This document shows positions 6,001 to 6,024 of a stretch of DNA of 6,024 nt, one piece after another. The position numbers were made by a program, and so were the translations under genes. Under the pieces are notes generated by a model that worked only from the letters and a program-made list of their open reading frames with translations, made no database searches and was not told where the DNA came from. Source of the stretch: Candidatus Poseidoniales archaeon (lineage in GTDB: Archaea; Thermoplasmatota; Poseidoniia; Poseidoniales; Thalassarchaeaceae); the NCBI GenBank assembly GCA_028821815.1, contig JAPKEY010000094.1, forward strand, positions 1 to 6,024, read 5' to 3'. Positions within the stretch are counted from its first letter, which is position 1. Each line of letters opens with the position of its first letter.

Positions 6001-6024
6001 CGCTAGGTGCATCTGGGTTTTCGC
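3023..6024 (-). CDS. Giant TSP3-repeat calcium-binding surface protein with C-terminal membrane anchor and long cytoplasmic tail; N-terminus outside window
   Basis: The frame is open from the right edge to TGA at 3025-3023, giving 999 visible residues. The Met encoded at 5785 lies inside the repeat array and is not the true start, because the same frame continues upstream with the same kind of repeats (for example GDSDGDGWSD). Residues 1 to about 730 are thrombospondin-type-3-like repeats rich in DxDGDG, regularly spaced Cys (CPNT, NGC) and at least eight N-glycosylation sequons, as expected for an extracellular calcium-stiffened stalk with disulfides. Residues 738-756 (YVVIGLGAFLVITMLMLVI) are a single transmembrane helix, followed by RRIRGGG as a positive-inside stop. 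The tail has four parts: acidic 765-783, Pro/Ser/Gly/Arg-rich 789-886, basic 887-940 with three RKTR[RK]T motifs, and a helical end 941-999 (AKERLIVG, LARLQSEGW). The topology is N-out, C-in. It probably acts in adhesion, particle attachment or as an envelope stalk; the ligand-binding part, if any, is upstream. It may be co-transcribed with the EF-hand gene downstream. Confidence 0.95.
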   Translation of the reverse strand, partial: ENPDAPSVDKCPTIVGYSAYGHHGCGDGDADGFANAVDDCTNSGKSWRDTLGCGDSDGDGWSDPSGAAGWDGDRHPTEWMQAIDTDGDGRYDNHGPDCCGQTETDEFPLDPQQWVDADGDGWGDNSSAPTGDKCPGFDGGSIYDRGGCLDSDGDGWSDPEPPTSSNPYGWTYNVTRCYNSWVDDEDNTHAAGEHCADLFPWAPDDTSSENLCGTLCHHQWGDRDGDGYGDNASQDAWNRDAFPLDGTQHADSDQDGYGDNPGGNNADDCPLIWGNSTVDRNGCTDTDGDGHSNTYSFDLNPESGLRENELGDALPDDPDQWRDRDGDGFGENSVGDWDRCVGIPGALLGVPGPGCPMPVGDEDGDNIPDEDDLCPDTPEGESANTDGCSPSQIDTDSDNVYDDVDICPNTPTTELANSVGCSSSQTDIDTDGDGVNDIDANADQLDMCPNTVEDDYENVDANGCAPSQLDTDGDGVTDDLDICPNTTLGATVTPEGCIVAGADTDGDGVEDVVDAFPADATQWADNDGDGFGDNWADQGAEWLRDGTPGQWVENATTPDYCPVESGQSIGLISGCLDTDGDGWADTYPQRWIDVNEWELGIIFDKWPNDSTQWLDTDGDGFGDNESGTNGDYCIGQPGVADHDDSGPHENGCPPLDADNDGVYNSIDQCQGTATNSTVDMNGCAAYQRDSDGDYVKDDKDDCPDTPIEDSNIVDEFGCTETQLQGEESAALMDGPMKYVVIGLGAFLVITMLMLVIRRIRGGGIDWDDNEEEDFYEDDDDDGDWNPFGSGSSATPTKSFADSQPSRSPPSSGPSAPSRAPSGGSQGLPTRSRGPPTGPSGGPGASGPPPSASSPRGPSRTTRESKPGLRPSTGPAQETSPTPSDPTRKTRRTAATTPVTDERPVRKTRKTSRNPATESSAPARKTRRTAAPAKRSRRRKASESFDDLFGPDEKADFDAAVISAKERLIVGDSEQSVLARLQSEGWNVKQSKHILGQSRP
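3203..3364 (-). other. Basic Lys/Arg-Thr repeat segment in the cytoplasmic tail of the surface protein
   Basis: Visible residues 887-940 hold three copies of an RKTR[RK]T motif, namely RKTRRTAA, RKTRKTSR and RKTRRTAA, spaced about 18 residues apart. They end in the cluster KRSRRRK. The composition (Lys, Arg, Thr, Ala, Pro) resembles histone-H1-like or other nucleic-acid-binding tails, but it also fits electrostatic binding to acidic lipids or to acidic proteins. It lies on the cytoplasmic side of the membrane, opposite in charge to the Asp/Glu cluster at 765-783 of the same tail. Confidence 0.8.
3833..6022 (-). repeat. TSP3-like DxDGDG repeat array, two interleaved repeat types
   Basis: About nineteen DxDxDG-type calcium-binding units are visible. 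One class (six copies) has a QW/QH-x-D-x-D-x-DG-x-G-[DE]-N core, in several copies preceded by FPxDxxQW-like sequence, for example TQWADNDGDGFGDN and TQWLDTDGDGFGDN. The other (about thirteen copies) is closer to classical TSP3, with DTDGDGVxDDxDxCPNT and a downstream NGC. The first class dominates the N-terminal side and recurs within the C-terminal side; classical units cluster around the middle (plus-strand bases 4500-4950). At the DNA level this appears as recurrent CCATCACCATC-type stretches on the plus strand. Confidence 0.9.

Noticed and set aside
5695..6012. Minus-strand 105-codon frame starting MHLALTNAQQ, as a possible upstream gene
   Set aside because: It is out of frame with the TSP3 array, which is continuous to the window edge in the adjacent frame with clear DSDGDGWSD units. 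The Met-rich product is typical of shifted GATGG repeats.

Overview
The window reads as archaeal, most likely a planktonic marine euryarchaeon of the Poseidoniales (Marine Group II) type. That placement is inferred from style: a very large surface protein built from calcium-binding thrombospondin-type-3 (TSP3) repeats with a C-terminal membrane anchor, a lipoprotein whose N-terminus leads into a COG4880-type beta-propeller, an archaeal-style M29/NicX-like protein, compact gene packing and weak ribosome-binding sites. No RNA gene, insertion sequence, CRISPR array or phage gene is visible.

Layout, left to right. (1) 1-436, minus strand: the N-terminal 145 residues of a secreted lipoprotein that runs off the left edge. 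(2) 437-558: a short divergent intergenic region. (3) 559-1608, plus strand: a complete M29-family ('aminopeptidase T'/NicX-like) protein in which three positions that I expect to be metal ligands appear substituted. (4) 1605-2942, minus strand: a 445-residue modular protein with an unrecognised helical N-terminus, a Pro-Glu repeat spacer, two EF-hands and a C-terminal zinc ribbon. Its stop codon overlaps that of the M29 gene. (5) 2943-3022: an 80-base gap with a perfect GC-rich hairpin. (6) 3023-6024, minus strand: a giant TSP3-repeat surface protein, open at the right edge (999 residues visible, start outside the window). It has one transmembrane helix and a cytoplasmic tail of about 243 residues that is acidic, then Pro/Ser/Gly-rich, then strongly basic, then helical.

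Functional reading. The TSP3 protein and the EF-hand/zinc-ribbon protein lie in the same direction with only 80 bases between them, so they may be co-transcribed, TSP3 gene first. One would bind calcium outside the cell and the other, with no signal peptide, inside it. The surface protein's unusually elaborate cytoplasmic tail gives the pair a possible physical meeting point. This possible calcium-linked pair is the most interesting hypothesis here, but it rests on proximity and domain content only. The M29-like gene is convergent to this pair and divergent from the lipoprotein gene, so nothing ties it functionally to either.
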